64,000 nt of DNA from Anisus vortex (Eukaryota; Mollusca; Gastropoda; Planorbidae). The notes under the pieces were generated by a model. It was not told where the DNA came from, did not search any database, and saw nothing but the letters and a program-made list of their open reading frames with translations. Every line of letters starts with the position of its first letter. Within the stretch, counting starts at the first letter, position 1. Positions 25,444-32,784 of the stretch are shown piece by piece. The position numbers were made by a program, and so were the translations under genes. The stretch is taken from positions 41,748,226-41,812,225 of the forward strand of contig OX421497.1 of NCBI GenBank assembly GCA_949126835.1, given 5' to 3'.

Positions 25444-28400
25444 GTAGATAGATATATTTGATGACAGGCAACTCACCTATAGAGGAAGTTCCAACAGAGA
25501 CCGGGCTACTTCTGTTACTTTCATCATGTTGCTGTTGCTCCAACTGCTGTTGAGAAAGTTGCTGTGTTGGGTTGTCCAAGCCCTTCAGCCTGGGCTTAGC
25601 TTCCAGCGTATCATACTGCGAGTACTTGTTGGTAGAATCTAATGTGAACTCGGAGCTATCGGAGCCAACCTTAGGAAACGGAGAAAAAAAATGGTTGTCA
25701 TGAGTTCGCGACTTCATAAGTCCTAGTGTCAAACAAATAAATATATTGTATTGTCCGCAAACCTCATATTAGAGAGCACGTTGGCCGAGCGGCAGCGCGT
25801 TCGGCTGGCGTACGAAAGGTCCTGGGTTCAAATCCTGGGGAAAGCTAGGGATTGTTCCCGGGACTGGAGGGTGTCCCTGAGTCTACCCAGCTCGGATATT
25901 AGAGACATCAGAGTTCGGGTAAAGTAAAAGCGGCTGGGCATTGTGTTGGCCACACATCCCCTGAGTATGCCGTGGCCACAGAAAACTGGTTAACGATGCT
26001 TCACCGACCCTATGATCAATTGAGTCCGACGGGTAATTTACCACACACCTCAAATCTGTTTATCTTATCTTATAATATCTTATCGTATATGTTACAGACG
26101 CTCCTTCTAGAAAGCAAGTTATTGCGTCCTACGCTTAACCGTGGCTTCATTATAGTCTTGCATTTTGATTAGTATTTTTTGTAGTGATGTTTTCTGATTT
26201 TTCCTGGTTTGTTCAGGTAATCCATTCCATGCCCGAATACCACTCGAAAAGATAGAGTACTTATATGCATTTGTTCTGGCATAAGGCATAAGAAAAGTTC
26301 TTGTCCCAGTGTCTACTAACCATATTTATCTGCGTGTATCTATTCGAGAATTAATTGACACTTCCGGTCCTATTCGTTAATTTACTAACAAAAAATGCGT
26401 ATGTGCTGCGTTACTGGTTGTTCTGCGAGTAAGAAAAGATGTCTGGGGATAAAATCATTTCCAAAAGATGTCGCAGAAAGAAAACTACTGATTTTGAACG
26501 CCAGACATGAAGAATCACTTATTTCGGATGTAAGATGTTTTTAAAATTCATTTATATAGTTTCCGGAAGTAATCCGGAAGTACATGTATACATTGACACC
26601 TGACCTATATAGTTTAGTTTAGTGAATGCTAGTTGTAAACCAACAAATTGTAATTAAACTTAACACGACTAAAACGTCGTCTATTAATTCTCGCATACTC
26701 AGTTTTGATGTTAAAAACGGATTCCTTATAACTTATCTTGTAACTTTTGTATATTTTTTTAAAGTTATGCTTGAAAAAAAAAGCCGAACAAATTATTTTA
26801 AGTTTGTTACCGGAAATAAACCGGAAATTAATGGATGCTTTGAACACAAAAGACCAGGCCTCATTAAGACTTGTCAACGAGTAACATATTACAATTCATT
26901 AAAGCGACCTCTACCTACCCAGATACATATTTTTTTAAACATAATTAAGAAAAGACAAATTAAATTTAATGAAAAGTTGCGAAGGTTAAAGAAAGCAACA
27001 CAATTTTAAATTTTACAGAAATCAATAAAAGCATATTATTTCAGAAATGTCATCTTGCCGTAAAGATCAATAAATTACATTGAAATAGTAGATGCATCGT
27101 TAATTGAAGCTTACTTCATAATCATCCAAGACTAGACATCCTATAATTACAGCGTGCAAGTGATCAATGCTCTTGATTTTAGACTAATCATAAATTCATG
27201 GGGAGAAATAGTTAGAATGTTGTTGTTGTTGTTTTTATTACCCAGTAGGATATGTTTAGGATATTTCAAACCAATCAATTCACCGGAGAGCTCTCTGAAA
27301 TACAAAAAGTTCGCTCAATTTTTAATATACTCCTTGATAAAACCCAAGTTTCTACTAGTTAGTCATGCGGGCCAATATCAGACCGCAACAATGATGTTTG
27401 TGGACCGCTGCTGAAGGTTGAAACAATAATATATCATAGTCTACGTTAGGGGTCGGCAATCTACGTCACGCGTGCCTGTCTCGGCACGCATAGCGATTTT
27501 CAACTGCACTCAAAATAGTCCGAAATTAAGCCCCGTCTACAAAAAAAAATGAGTGGTAGAGCAGGATAACTTTTAGGCTAGTGGCATGCAGAATGAATTA
27601 GAAATCCTACTTTGGCACGCTATTATCTAAAGATTGCCGACCCCTGGTCTAGGTCCTAAATTGCAACAACAACAACAACAAACTTTTGTTGTTTATGATT
27701 ATGAATGTCAGTGTCTAAAATCGGCCATTAACAAGCACACCACTTATCCATATATATAAAAATCTGGGTAGTTGACACCACAAGTTAATTGTGTTTAGTG
27801 GCTTTTTTAGCATCTTTGTCAAAGGTAAGTCAACATTTTCATTACCAAGTCTTTCCTTATCAAATAAATGTCTTTTCTATTGACACTACAAAAAGAATAG
27901 GACAGGAAAAAAAAACGCCCAAGCGGAAGAACAAATGTGTTTCCGGTCGAACTAAGAATTCTTTTGCGGCGGAACCTTTAAAAAAGGGCTTCAGGCGGAA
28001 GTACAAATGAGCTTCCGGCCAAGCTCCGAATAGTGACTCCATTTTGTAAAAAATGAAGTAACCACGTGTTTACAAAAAACTAAGAAGAAAAAAATGGGAT
28101 ACTACAGGGAAATCAGTGACACATAGACTAGGACACAAATTGAATAAAGCTATTCAGTAGTCACTAGTCTTGCAGAGTTTCTAGCCTAAAGAGATTTTTT
28201 AAATGACTTTATATGGAATTAAAGATACTGTTAATCAGGGCTAGGGATGGGGAAAGAGGTCTGGGTGCAGCCGGCTCATTGATCCAAGGCTCGTGAAGTT
28301 TAAAGGAATCGGGTCCAGGAAATAAAATATATGTAATAAATAGACGTAAGCCCCATATATGGTCGTTTGTATTGCGTGACTCTCAACGCTATCACAAAAT

Positions 28401-31400
28401 AATATGCTCAAGGCGATCCTGTCAATAATTAAATAATTGTGGGTTTGATCATAGACTATAATATACATGAACCGCTTGCTTTAGTTTTTCTGCTATATGA
28501 AGACTCGAAAGACTGCTTATTTCGGAATTCCCGATTCTAAATGAAGTAATTGTAATACAAATTCCGTTTGATTGAATCGCACCATTTTTTTTATAGAAAT
28601 TTTGTGTGTCAATCTATGACTAAGATATGGACGCTTTGGATGAGGAAGTTTTTGTTGATGAATTGAAAGGCATACTGGAGGTAAATGTTCAAATTAAATA
28701 ATTACTTATTGAAGAAGTATGGAGTTTATCTGTTAGACTCATGTTCGGTGTATATTATAGTCTATGGTATTTCTATGGTATTTCTGCTATATGATGACTT
28801 GAAACACTGATGATCGGAATTCCCGATTCTAAATAACGTAATTGCTATACCGGAAATAAAGTTATTGATATACAAGTTCCATGATTTTCTCAATGAAAAA
28901 TTAAAATCGAAAGTAGTACAGAGCGGAAACATTTATAGATCAGTGTGGTGTGCGCACGGAAAAAAGAAAATAAGCTCTAAAAATAGAGCAGGCGGTCCAT
29001 CTTATTATAGTCAATGATATATTAATAGGCCTACAAGTATTCATTTAAAGTCGAAAAAAATGCGATTTAATAAAACGGAACTTGTATTACAATTACTTCA
29101 TTTAGAATCGGGAATTGCAAAAAAACAGAAGATAATAGCATAAAAAACTAAAGCAAGCGGTCCATGTATATTATAGTCTATGGTTTGATACAAAACATTT
29201 TTATGAAATTCATGCACCATTTTCCGAGTGTCGCTTAATCCAAAGACTATAATAAGAGAGACCGCTTGCTTTAATATTTCTGCTATTTAGAATGACTTCT
29301 TTTCGGAATTCCCGATTTCCATTTGCACTGCACACTTCCGTTTTATTTAATCGCTGTGATTAAATCAATAAAAAAAATAAAATTAAAATCGTAAGTTGTA
29401 TACAGCGGAAACATTTAGACAATTGTAAGAGCGCAGAAGTAATTTAAGACAGCATTTTTGGATGCGCACGGAAAAAGACAACATATAATCGCTAACAAGA
29501 ATAACCCATAAAAACGAAGTTTTTATTATACTCCCTTTCTTTGCAAACTAAGTTTACCATCATGTAATTAATTGATTGACTACTGGAAATGAAACATGTA
29601 CAGAAAAATATCTGTTTCGCAAATCTCAAAAATATCTCCTTACTCCGTATGAATTGTTCTAAAAAAAATCTGAGCGCATCCTTTTTTTTCCTAGCTTTGC
29701 GCCAAAAAACTATAAAAAGTTGAACAGGCATTTTTAACACGAAACCAAAATTTTTCTATTACGTTCCTTTTAGGAATGAATATTGTCATAAGTATAGTAT
29801 TATTAAGTTGTTTTAACTGAAAATTTGATAGAATGTATTGTTAGTCGGGTCAAGTTTGCTGCCCAAATTTCAGCTCGATTGAACCACGGGAAGTGGTCGA
29901 AAATTCGATGCAAAGTTTTGCTATCAAGCAAGCAGACAGACTGACAGACAGAAAATACAAGTTAATAGAAAGGGAGTAAAAATAGTGCAAACGGTCCATC
30001 TTATTATATTCTTTGCGTAATCTCAGAGCCATTCTGTCGGTAATAATCATTCATGGTGTTTTTGTTTTTTTTTAAAGATATTCACAAATAGATTTAACAC
30101 ATTTAAATACAGTATTAAAATAAAGGTAGGCAACGCTTGCAAGCGTTAATAGCTATAATATGACGTCAGCATCTCGAGACACTAAATTTAGAATCTTTGT
30201 TGACGTCAGTTAGTATACCAAGCTAAGTAAACAAAAAATATTATTATAATGTTAACGTCAATGCTATTTGTAAACAGTCTAAGTGGATTACGATGAGCTT
30301 TCGAGCCCAGACAAAAGTCGTTGTTTTTCTCTTAACAAGTCTATGTAATCTGTGACTATCTTTGAAATACTAAATATGACTGCTAACATTTGATATAATA
30401 AGCCGGCTGAGCTGTTTGAAATGCTATAAAGATTTATTAAGACTTCTGGTAGAGCCTACAAAACGGAGCGAGTTTAGCTTTTAAAGCTGTCCATTTTAGA
30501 ATATTAGAAGCTCCTCGTCCTGGTTTATTCTGATCTAAAGTCAGTACTCTTTCTTACCGAGTGGCGTCCGACATGGAATGGGTTACCAGAACAAACCAGG
30601 AAAACCAGTTTTAAATAACGCTAATCGAAATGCAAGACTAGACGCTGACCATGTATGATCGTAGAACGCAATATTTTTCTGTATAGAAGGGGCGTCTGTA
30701 AGCTATACGATAAGATAGTGGACATGGGAATTACAATGGAGTAATTTAATAATATATTGCACAGATTATATCAAAAATGAACATAAAATTCAGCAATCCT
30801 CTTTCAAATTGAAAATAACATTCAAAAGCTTCAATAAGTAAAAAAAAAAAGTATTACAAGTCTCTTTCAATAGCTTCCATGCCTTTGGTCTTTTAGACCA
30901 CATTTTTCATAGAACTAAAGAAGCTGCGTTAACCATCTTACGGGCAATCAAAGTAGATAGACAATGGTTAAGACTGTTACTATGTCATTCAGACCACGTA
31001 TTCCATATGAGTAGAGAAGCTTCTTTAAAACAATGTATCTGACGTATCGGGTGGCCATTTTGAAAGAATCTGTTTTTTGTCTTCACGGTCCTGAGAGTAT
31101 CCTTTATTCTACCTAGCTCGGATCATTTACCTTAATCCTAAGCCCTAGACCTTAATCCTAACCTTACTATTCTGTCAGCTACGTGATTACCTTAATGCTT
31201 TCACTACACAATGGTATACAGGGAGCAACATTATGTACTCACCATGAATCCATGGCCTTTCTCGTTCTGGGTCAGTCCGGCCTTCTCTTCCTCCGATCCC
31301 AGACACCAGGCCAGGTGATAGATCCCGAACAGCCGGAAGAGGACTCCGATGGCCACGGCCACCACGGCTGCGATGACGATGACCAGCAGGGCGATCCCCC

Positions 31401-31410
31401 AGTCACTCAT
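5273..31410 (-). CDS. Syt12: Synaptotagmin-12, eight coding exons
   Basis: Complete coding gene for a 421-residue synaptotagmin, a single-pass vesicle membrane protein with two cytoplasmic C2 domains. The exons (31410-31243, 25669-25477, 20432-20297, 17389-17260, 7859-7647, 7059-6939, 6312-6179, 5443-5273) have GT-AG borders and compatible phases and sum to 1266 nt. Order: TM about residues 4-25, polar linker about 40-155, C2A about 156-280, C2B about 286-419 ending in a WHFL motif. 'LSYLPTAERLTVV', 'DPFVKVYL' and 'NEAMIFSVP' match what I recall of vertebrate SYT12, which is also about 421 residues. Against Syt1, the C2A Ca2+ aspartates read P/D/S/D/K and the C2B ones E/D/E/Q/P, so Ca2+-independent function is likely. 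The 5' UTR and promoter are not identified. Paralogue SYT family members are less likely given the C2B identity. Confidence 0.93.
5605..6041 (-). mobile_element. LINE family A 3' fragment in Syt12 intron 7
   Basis: A longer copy running from the SEYSQLT-like region of the reverse transcriptase C-terminus through TLEERRAKS-like sequence to the 3' end. It occupies most of the intron between exons 7 and 8. Frame disrupted. Confidence 0.75.
6179..6312 (-). CDS. Syt12: Syt12 exon 7 (C2B polybasic region)
   Basis: 134 nt, acceptor CTACACAG|ACC, donor TTACCC|GTGAGT (phase 0). It encodes residues 321-365: DPFVKVYLMQNGKK, the polybasic KKISKKKTTVKR segment and NPIFNEAMIFSVP. The first bases of this exon are echoed several times in the upstream intron (see repeat at 6293-6515). 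Confidence 0.95.
6293..6515. repeat. 52-59 bp minisatellite overlapping Syt12 exon 7 start
   Basis: CTTTCACGAATG recurs at 6298 (inside exon 7), 6357, 6410 and 6462. The three intronic units share GAAGGAAAAAACAGAA and ACACCA(G/T)AAT; the exon-side unit is more diverged and contains the real splice acceptor. The intronic units lack the CAG acceptor. Confidence 0.8.
6516..6938. other. Syt12 intron 6, remainder
   Basis: No repeat or gene recognised beyond the minisatellite next to exon 7. Confidence 0.4.
6939..7059 (-). CDS. Syt12: Syt12 exon 6 (C2B, first part)
   Basis: 121 nt, acceptor ATATTTCAG|AAA (phase 0) and donor GGAG|GTAACG (phase 1). It encodes residues 281-321 including GDILFSLSYLPTAERLTVV, the strongest SYT12-like stretch of the protein. 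The Syt1 Asp303 position is Glu. Confidence 0.95.
7060..7646. other. Syt12 intron 5
   Basis: AT-rich, no element recognised. Confidence 0.4.
7647..7859 (-). CDS. Syt12: Syt12 exon 5 (C2A, second half)
   Basis: 213 nt, phase 0 at both ends: acceptor CTCCACAG|ACC, donor AATGAG|GTATCA. It encodes residues 210-280 with DPVYKERFLF, the loop-3 region SVDKYARQKVIGE and WFNLRDINE. Of the three Syt1 loop-3 aspartates only the middle one remains (S/D/K). Confidence 0.93.
8087..8240. repeat. Two (GA)n microsatellites
   Basis: (GA)n at about 8087-8121 and 8199-8240, separated by purine-rich sequence. Apparent Leu/Ser open frames across it are low-complexity artefacts. Confidence 0.95.
8241..9230. other. 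Syt12 intron 4, no element recognised
   Basis: AT-rich intronic DNA without clear homology to other parts of the window. Confidence 0.35.
9237..9540 (-). repeat. GC-rich dispersed repeat (possible)
   Basis: Locally GC-rich. Its minus strand shares an interrupted match with 19730-19800 (GGTAGTCTCGAGCAGGATCTTG against GCTAGTCTGGGACAGGATCTTG, mismatched), suggesting a dispersed element of unknown class. Confidence 0.35.
9668..9874. mobile_element. hAT MITE (family H), 207 bp
   Basis: Ends CAGGGGTCGCGAACC and GTTGCCGACCCCTG are inverted repeats. Flanks GGCTACAA (9660-9667) and GGCTACAC (9875-9882) form an 8-bp duplication with one mismatch. Subterminal GGCACGC motifs occur in both halves. A short deletion derivative of the 1.8-kb elements at 13757 and 55793. 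Confidence 0.85.
10328..10680 (-). mobile_element. LINE family A fragment
   Basis: Minus-strand frame with KQIQKRDARLITSEYSQLTRVTL, the conserved block before the reverse transcriptase C-terminus, about 10556-10680. The rest of the frame (10328-10555) is unrelated to other copies and may be chance. Confidence 0.6.
10681..11353. other. Syt12 intron 4, possible LINE remnants
   Basis: 10850-11005 contains ERRRP-like short frames (for example TAAGACGTAGCCAGGAAG) but nothing I can assign firmly. Confidence 0.25.
11354..11567. mobile_element. MITE with ACCGTATATACTCGC termini, 214 bp
   Basis: Left end TTACCGTATATACTCGCAT continues to AAGTCGCA; right end carries TGCGACTTACACGCG then AATATATACGGTAA. 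The inverted repeat is about 28 bp with few mismatches. Similar termini are widespread in animal MITEs as far as I recall; superfamily not assigned. Confidence 0.75.
11568..12060. other. Syt12 intron 4, no element recognised
   Basis: AT-rich intronic sequence with no coding signal. Confidence 0.35.
12061..12480. repeat. Poly(T) tract and GA/GAAA microsatellite
   Basis: Poly(T) with few interruptions at 12067-12113, then about 300 bp of GAGA/GAAAGAGA repeats (12176-12480). A block of about 110 bp (…GAGACAGAAAAAGAGAGAGTG…) occurs twice inside, showing local segmental duplication. Long Ser/Leu frames here are artefacts. Confidence 0.95.
12787..13013 (+). pseudogene. RTE-like reverse transcriptase C-terminal fragment
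   Basis: Plus-strand remnants: RKLKWFGHTVRHD, then KTILQGTVEGTRRKGRQ, and after a frame break TRVEWRNLVTC, the pattern of the RT C-terminal tail also seen better preserved at 53420-53785. In-frame stop and at least one frameshift; non-functional. Confidence 0.75.
13014..13748. other. Syt12 intron 4, no element recognised
   Basis: A somewhat GC-richer tract (13300-13680) has an open frame at 13371-13556 with no domain I recognise; it may be a repeat not otherwise present in this window. Confidence 0.3.
13757..15538. mobile_element. hAT element (family H), 1782 bp, non-coding
   Basis: Begins CAGGGGTCGGCAACC and ends GGTTGCCGACACCTG, flanked by a perfect 8-bp duplication CACTAGAA (13749-13756, 15539-15546). 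A second copy of almost the same length lies at 55793-57598, and both share internal blocks such as AATCATACAAACTGGGTAG. No transposase reading frame: a long non-autonomous hAT. Confidence 0.9.
15656..16060. repeat. Repeated TACTAGGAGTTATGCCCGTC motif
   Basis: The motif occurs at about 15656 and 16013 in the same orientation, and a shorter GTTATGCCCGTCAAA at 52618. Between the first two lies an AT-rich stretch with inverted ATTAATAATATT motifs. Element type unknown. Confidence 0.4.
16061..16837. other. Syt12 intron 4, no element recognised
   Basis: A 37-bp stretch (…TCTTTCTGTCTCTTCATCTAGG…) is tandemly duplicated near 16648-16720. No gene seen. Confidence 0.4.
16838..17100 (-). pseudogene. 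LINE reverse transcriptase tail fragment
   Basis: On the minus strand: LTRQALAWNPQGARRRCRPK, then WRIEVEKEMQLIGKSWNELE and GLCSTRS, the C-terminal tail found in many LINE reverse transcriptases. Stops are present. It lies 150 bp from Syt12 exon 4 in the intron downstream of it. Confidence 0.8.
17260..17389 (-). CDS. Syt12: Syt12 exon 4 (C2A, first half)
   Basis: 130 nt, acceptor TATACAG|GGAAG and donor CCAAA|GTTAGT. It encodes residues 166-209: ELIVSIFQCRDL then loop 1 and TFVKGILMPGGDDKFQTK. In loop 1 the position of Syt1 Asp172 is Pro and that of Asp178 is Asp191. The pattern is a C2A domain with partial loss of Ca2+ ligands. Confidence 0.92.
17390..18180. other. Syt12 intron 3, part 1
   Basis: AT-rich, poly(T) at about 18160-18175; no gene recognised. 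Confidence 0.35.
18198..18407 (-). pseudogene. Possible LINE C-terminal fragment
   Basis: A minus-strand frame contains LSNRARIERFSNFF, reminiscent of the R-x-R-T-E-R-F-x-N-S-F-F block near the C-terminus of some non-LTR elements. No second copy in the window; could be chance. Confidence 0.25.
18408..19500. other. Syt12 intron 3, part 2
   Basis: No element recognised; a short duplication (AATCAAAATGGCTG) near 18575-18612. Confidence 0.35.
19518..19656. repeat. Two-copy tandem repeat of about 69 bp
   Basis: The block GTGGTGCC..GGGCCTGTAGTCTGG..ACAGGTATATGAGCTC occurs twice head to tail with few differences, followed by GC-rich sequence to about 19850. Confidence 0.85.
19855..20030 (+). mobile_element. 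Second tRNA-like SINE (possible)
   Basis: GGTGGCAGAGCGCTCTC resembles a box A and GGCGTGTTCATATCC a degenerate box B, about 45 bp apart. The body differs from family S. Single copy here, so tentative. Confidence 0.4.
20085..20262 (+). mobile_element. LINE family A 3' end, plus strand
   Basis: Reads GGCATTCGGGCATGGAATGG (…IRAWNGLPEQTRKT), the ATGCAAGACTAGACTCGGAC block and the 3' end GTATAAGATAAGATG. It ends about 35 bp from the donor of Syt12 exon 3. Confidence 0.8.
20297..20432 (-). CDS. Syt12: Syt12 exon 3 (linker end, first C2A strand)
   Basis: 136 nt, acceptor ATCTCAG|CT and donor GACAA|GTAAGT. It encodes about residues 121-166, including RRAESCDSVASDSS, a basic/serine motif that could be a kinase site (RRxxS), then GQLEFALEYD, the opening beta strand of C2A. 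It matches the position of the LRKSQSADS-like segment I recall from vertebrate SYT12. Confidence 0.9.
20433..21062. other. Syt12 intron 2, part 1
   Basis: Contains a poly(G) run near 20573-20588 and low-complexity sequence; no gene recognised. Confidence 0.4.
21063..21256. repeat. Dispersed repeat D, copy 1
   Basis: TATAGCGCTGCCAACAAACA followed by TAATGTAAGCTCAGA..., a roughly 190-bp sequence also found at 41762-41935 and 54338-54522. Here and at 54338 its end abuts a family S SINE. Confidence 0.75.
21257..21490 (-). mobile_element. SINE family S, head-truncated
   Basis: Minus-strand copy with tail, body and box B (GGATTCGAATCC rendered on the plus strand); the box A half is missing after GGACCTTCGTAG. 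Confidence 0.8.
21491..23990. other. Syt12 intron 2, part 2
   Basis: No gene recognised. 21812-21905 begins GGTTGCCAGACGTCCGG, a typical hAT-like terminus, but I could not find its partner. 22500-22620 has two TTGACGTCAA/TTGACGTAAT motifs and C-rich runs. Confidence 0.35.
24056..24410. repeat. Degenerate minisatellite (AGGTATGGCACAGGTAA-like)
   Basis: About 350 bp of imperfect units of roughly 20-24 bp built from AGGTA(T/A), GCACAGGTAA and GTTACAGGT words. Confidence 0.8.
24558..24752. repeat. (GAGAGAAA)n and (GA)n microsatellites
   Basis: GAGAGAAA units at about 24561-24640 and pure (GA)n at 24714-24752. Confidence 0.95.
25041..25454. repeat. GATA microsatellite beside Syt12 exon 2 donor
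   Basis: (GATA)n tracts separated by a roughly 100-bp non-repetitive block (GACGTACAGATGATAG...GAAAGAAAGGTAGATAG) that itself occurs twice (about 25115-25215 and 25297-25395). Ends 23 bp before the exon 2 donor. Confidence 0.95.
25477..25669 (-). CDS. Syt12: Syt12 exon 2 (cytoplasmic linker)
   Basis: 193 nt, acceptor CCTAAG|GTT (phase 0) and donor ATAG|GTGAGT (phase 1). It encodes about residues 57-121, a hydrophilic linker with a Gln-rich stretch (QQLSQQQLEQQQ) and a Ser-rich tail, with no recognised domain. The linker is the least conserved part of the family, so assignment rests on phase agreement with exons 1 and 3. A long GATA microsatellite begins 23 bp beyond its donor. Confidence 0.85.
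25773..26034 (+). mobile_element. SINE family S, full-length head
   Basis: Best preserved head: TTGGCCGAGCGGCAGCGCGT (box A region, Leu/Ser-tRNA-like) and GGGTTCAAATCCTGG (box B), then body and the GTCCGACGGGTAATTTACC tail. Adjacent at 26044 is a LINE family A 3' end in the opposite orientation. Confidence 0.85.
26044..26312 (-). mobile_element. LINE family A 3' fragment
   Basis: Minus-strand copy; the 3' end TAAGATAAGATA faces the SINE. Covers the FFxSGIRAWNxL region (with changes) and the terminal 150 bp. Confidence 0.8.
26350..26890 (+). mobile_element. THAP-bearing element, copy 1
   Basis: Homologous over most of its length to 46803-47384 (opposite strand): upstream block CCGGTCCTATTCG, the THAP exon, GATGTTAAAAACGGATTCC, and the end TAAGACTTGTCAA. 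The left terminus is deleted compared with copy 2. In Syt12 intron 1, opposite to the gene. Confidence 0.7.
26395..26529 (+). CDS. THAP zinc-finger N-terminal half (exon or remnant)
   Basis: ATG at 26395 opens 45 codons: MRMCCVTGCSASKKRCLGIK then SFPKD...RKLLILNARHEE, followed by GAT|GTAAGA, a good splice donor. The C-x(3-4)-C pair, the FPKD motif and the basic spacing match the first half of a THAP domain, a C2CH DNA-binding module of P-element transposases and many nuclear proteins. The second half (C-x2-H and AVPTIF-like end) is not seen; reading through meets a stop five codons on. Its nucleotide-level match to 47147-47296, including flanks, suggests it is carried by a mobile element, not a host gene. 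Confidence 0.6.
27447..27646. mobile_element. hAT MITE (family H), 200 bp
   Basis: Ends TAGGGGTCGGCAATC and GATTGCCGACCCCTG; flanks GTCTACGT (27439-27446) and GTCTAGGT (27647-27654), one mismatch. Confidence 0.85.
27655..28441. other. Syt12 intron 1 segment
   Basis: An imperfect duplication (GCGGAAG(A/T)ACAAATG.G.TTCCGG) at about 27920-28020; no gene recognised. Confidence 0.4.
28450..29181. mobile_element. Long-TIR element (family M), 732 bp
   Basis: The inverted ends ATAGACTATAATATACATG extend about 150 bp inward with moderate divergence. Perfect 8-bp flanks GGTTTGAT (28442-28449 and 29182-29189). A second, diverged set of family M sequence (28755-29010) sits inside. The middle also has a short ATG frame at 28627 ending at a GT (MDALDEEVFVDELKGILE), possibly an exon of a lost transposase. 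Confidence 0.75.
29241..30014. mobile_element. Long-TIR element (family M) with an inserted MITE
   Basis: Ends CAAAGACTATAATAAG and TTATTATATTCTTT; flanks GCTTAATC (29233-29240) and GCGTAATC (30015-30022), one mismatch. The right arm is interrupted by about 460 bp. Confidence 0.75.
29515..29972. mobile_element. MITE inside family M element
   Basis: Ends TTTTATTATACTCCCTTTCT and AGAAAGGGAGTAAAAAT are inverted. The interior has GATTGAACCACGGGAAGTGG and ACAGACTGACAGACAG words typical of a Tc1/mariner-like repeat in my memory; class uncertain. Confidence 0.55.
30545..30716 (+). mobile_element. LINE family A 3' end, plus strand
   Basis: GACATGGAATGGGTTACCAG (WNGLP region), the ATGCAAGACTAGACGCTGAC block and the end TACGATAAGATAG. 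Confidence 0.8.
30717..31180. other. Syt12 intron 1, next to exon 1
   Basis: No element recognised; CTTAATCCTAA words near 31130-31165 are a short degenerate repeat. Confidence 0.4.
31243..31410 (-). CDS. Syt12: Syt12 exon 1 (start codon, membrane span)
   Basis: The ATG at 31410 opens a 56-codon exon ending at an ATG|GTGAGT donor (phase 0). Residues 1-3 are MSD. Residues 4-25 are an uninterrupted hydrophobic span rich in Val, Ile and Ala. Arg26 and a Cys at 36 (possible palmitoylation site) follow on the cytoplasmic side. The very short N-terminus is usual for synaptotagmins. The exon is GC-rich against AT-rich introns. A possible 3' splice site for a 5' UTR exon lies at about 31454 (TATATAG), unconfirmed. 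Confidence 0.9.
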
Positions 31411-31459
31411 GGCAGATGTGGGCTTGCGAACTTCCGGTCACTCACGTCACTGAACTATA

Positions 31460-32784
31460 TAGAATAGTAAGAAAACAAAATGGCGTGATGTTCAACAGGG
31501 CTGCATACATACAGAATAGAAGGACAGCACGATCAAACTAATACATGTGATTTATATAGAGCAGGGTTGTGCAACATGTTTTGTCATTGGGTCGTAGATG
31601 TGGAATTTAAAACAAATAGATGGACAAAACGCTCAGGTAATTCGCCTTGCATGATCTTAGAGTGGACAGGAACGGCCAACCATTTTTGCCGAATCTATAT
31701 AGTGATGTATCAATTTTTGCGGAAATCGTTCTCTGAGCCCCAAGAAAGTCATCTCGGATCGCATTCCCGAAGAAATGTGGGGGTTCAAATCTGATAATTT
31801 GGACAGAGGCTGGAGCTAAGATGACTTCCTTATACATTGCCTTGTTACCACTTATCTTAAGCCTGGCTCTTAGGTAGCAATCTCAGTCAGGGTTAGAAAT
31901 TGCAGTCCATTCTCAGACATTGTCTCACAGGCATCGTCCTTGAGTCATGTACTAAACAATGGTAATTTATCTACATTATTAATGAAATCATGAATTTTAA
32001 AACTGACGTTAGAAACGCTAAGGGGCGACAGTTAAAGGCCTGACGTGTCGTGTTGTGGCCCGCGGGCCCCCTGCCTTCGTTCAACAAATACAGTAGTTGC
32101 TAATAGCGATTCCCACAACCAAATTCTGATTGGGTAAAGAAGATTCAACCTTGACCGGAAATGACGTTCATCACGCTCAACATTTGAGGGCGTGATCGTT
32201 TTGTTTTCATTGTGTGTCTCTATACGTGCTTGACATTTCGTTAGACTCAAGATTTGTTTGTTCTTCTCTTTATTGAATTTTTGTTTGACTCATAATATAG
32301 ATTATGCTCCCCCGCTCCCCTTCGTGTCCTTCCCAAATTAGAACTTGTTTGATGACTTCTGATGTATAATGATTTGCTCTGAGGTATGATAAAAATCCTT
32401 ACGCATGAAAAGTTGTACTTTTTTTGATGATGTCTAATGTATGATAACTTTCTAATGTATTATAAACCCTAGTTTGATGTATGTCGTTCATACAACAAAA
32501 TACAATTAAGTAGACAAAATTGATTCCACCTGGACTTGTAGGTTTATCTTTTGTGTCTTATTTTCAGGGTACGAGGTGTATGCATTTGGAGTGGGATAAA
32601 TGTGTGCTGGTTTAAATATATTTTTTTTCAATTAAAACAATGTCCTATAAACTTTTAAATATTTTGCAAGCTGTAAGCTTTGTAAATATATATTGTTTAG
32701 CAATATAATGAGATAATGCAAGTCAAAAGTAGATGTTAATGAATATCAAGAGGAAAATAAAAGGTTATAGGTTAATGTATACAC
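31460..32784. other. Upstream of Syt12 coding start
   Basis: Should hold Syt12 5' UTR exon(s) or promoter if these are close, but nothing decisive can be seen. 32000-32260 is GC-richer with no recognised gene. Confidence 0.3.

Noticed and set aside
24962..25465. Extension of the Syt12 exon 2 frame into a Tyr/Leu/Ser-rich protein
   Set aside because: It reads through a good GTGAGT donor into the GATA array; the true exon ends at 25477.
25773..25845. A tRNA gene
   Set aside because: Box A and box B are present, but the sequence continues into the same body and tail as ten other copies and cannot fold a proper acceptor stem; it is a SINE head.
26626..27009. A protein-coding gene after the THAP exon
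   Set aside because: The corresponding region of copy 2 has stops in that frame and no recognisable domain; the similarity is at DNA level and may be non-coding.
31120..31170. Telomere-like repeats (CTTAATCCTAA)
   Set aside because: Only a few degenerate words, not a TTAGGG-type array.
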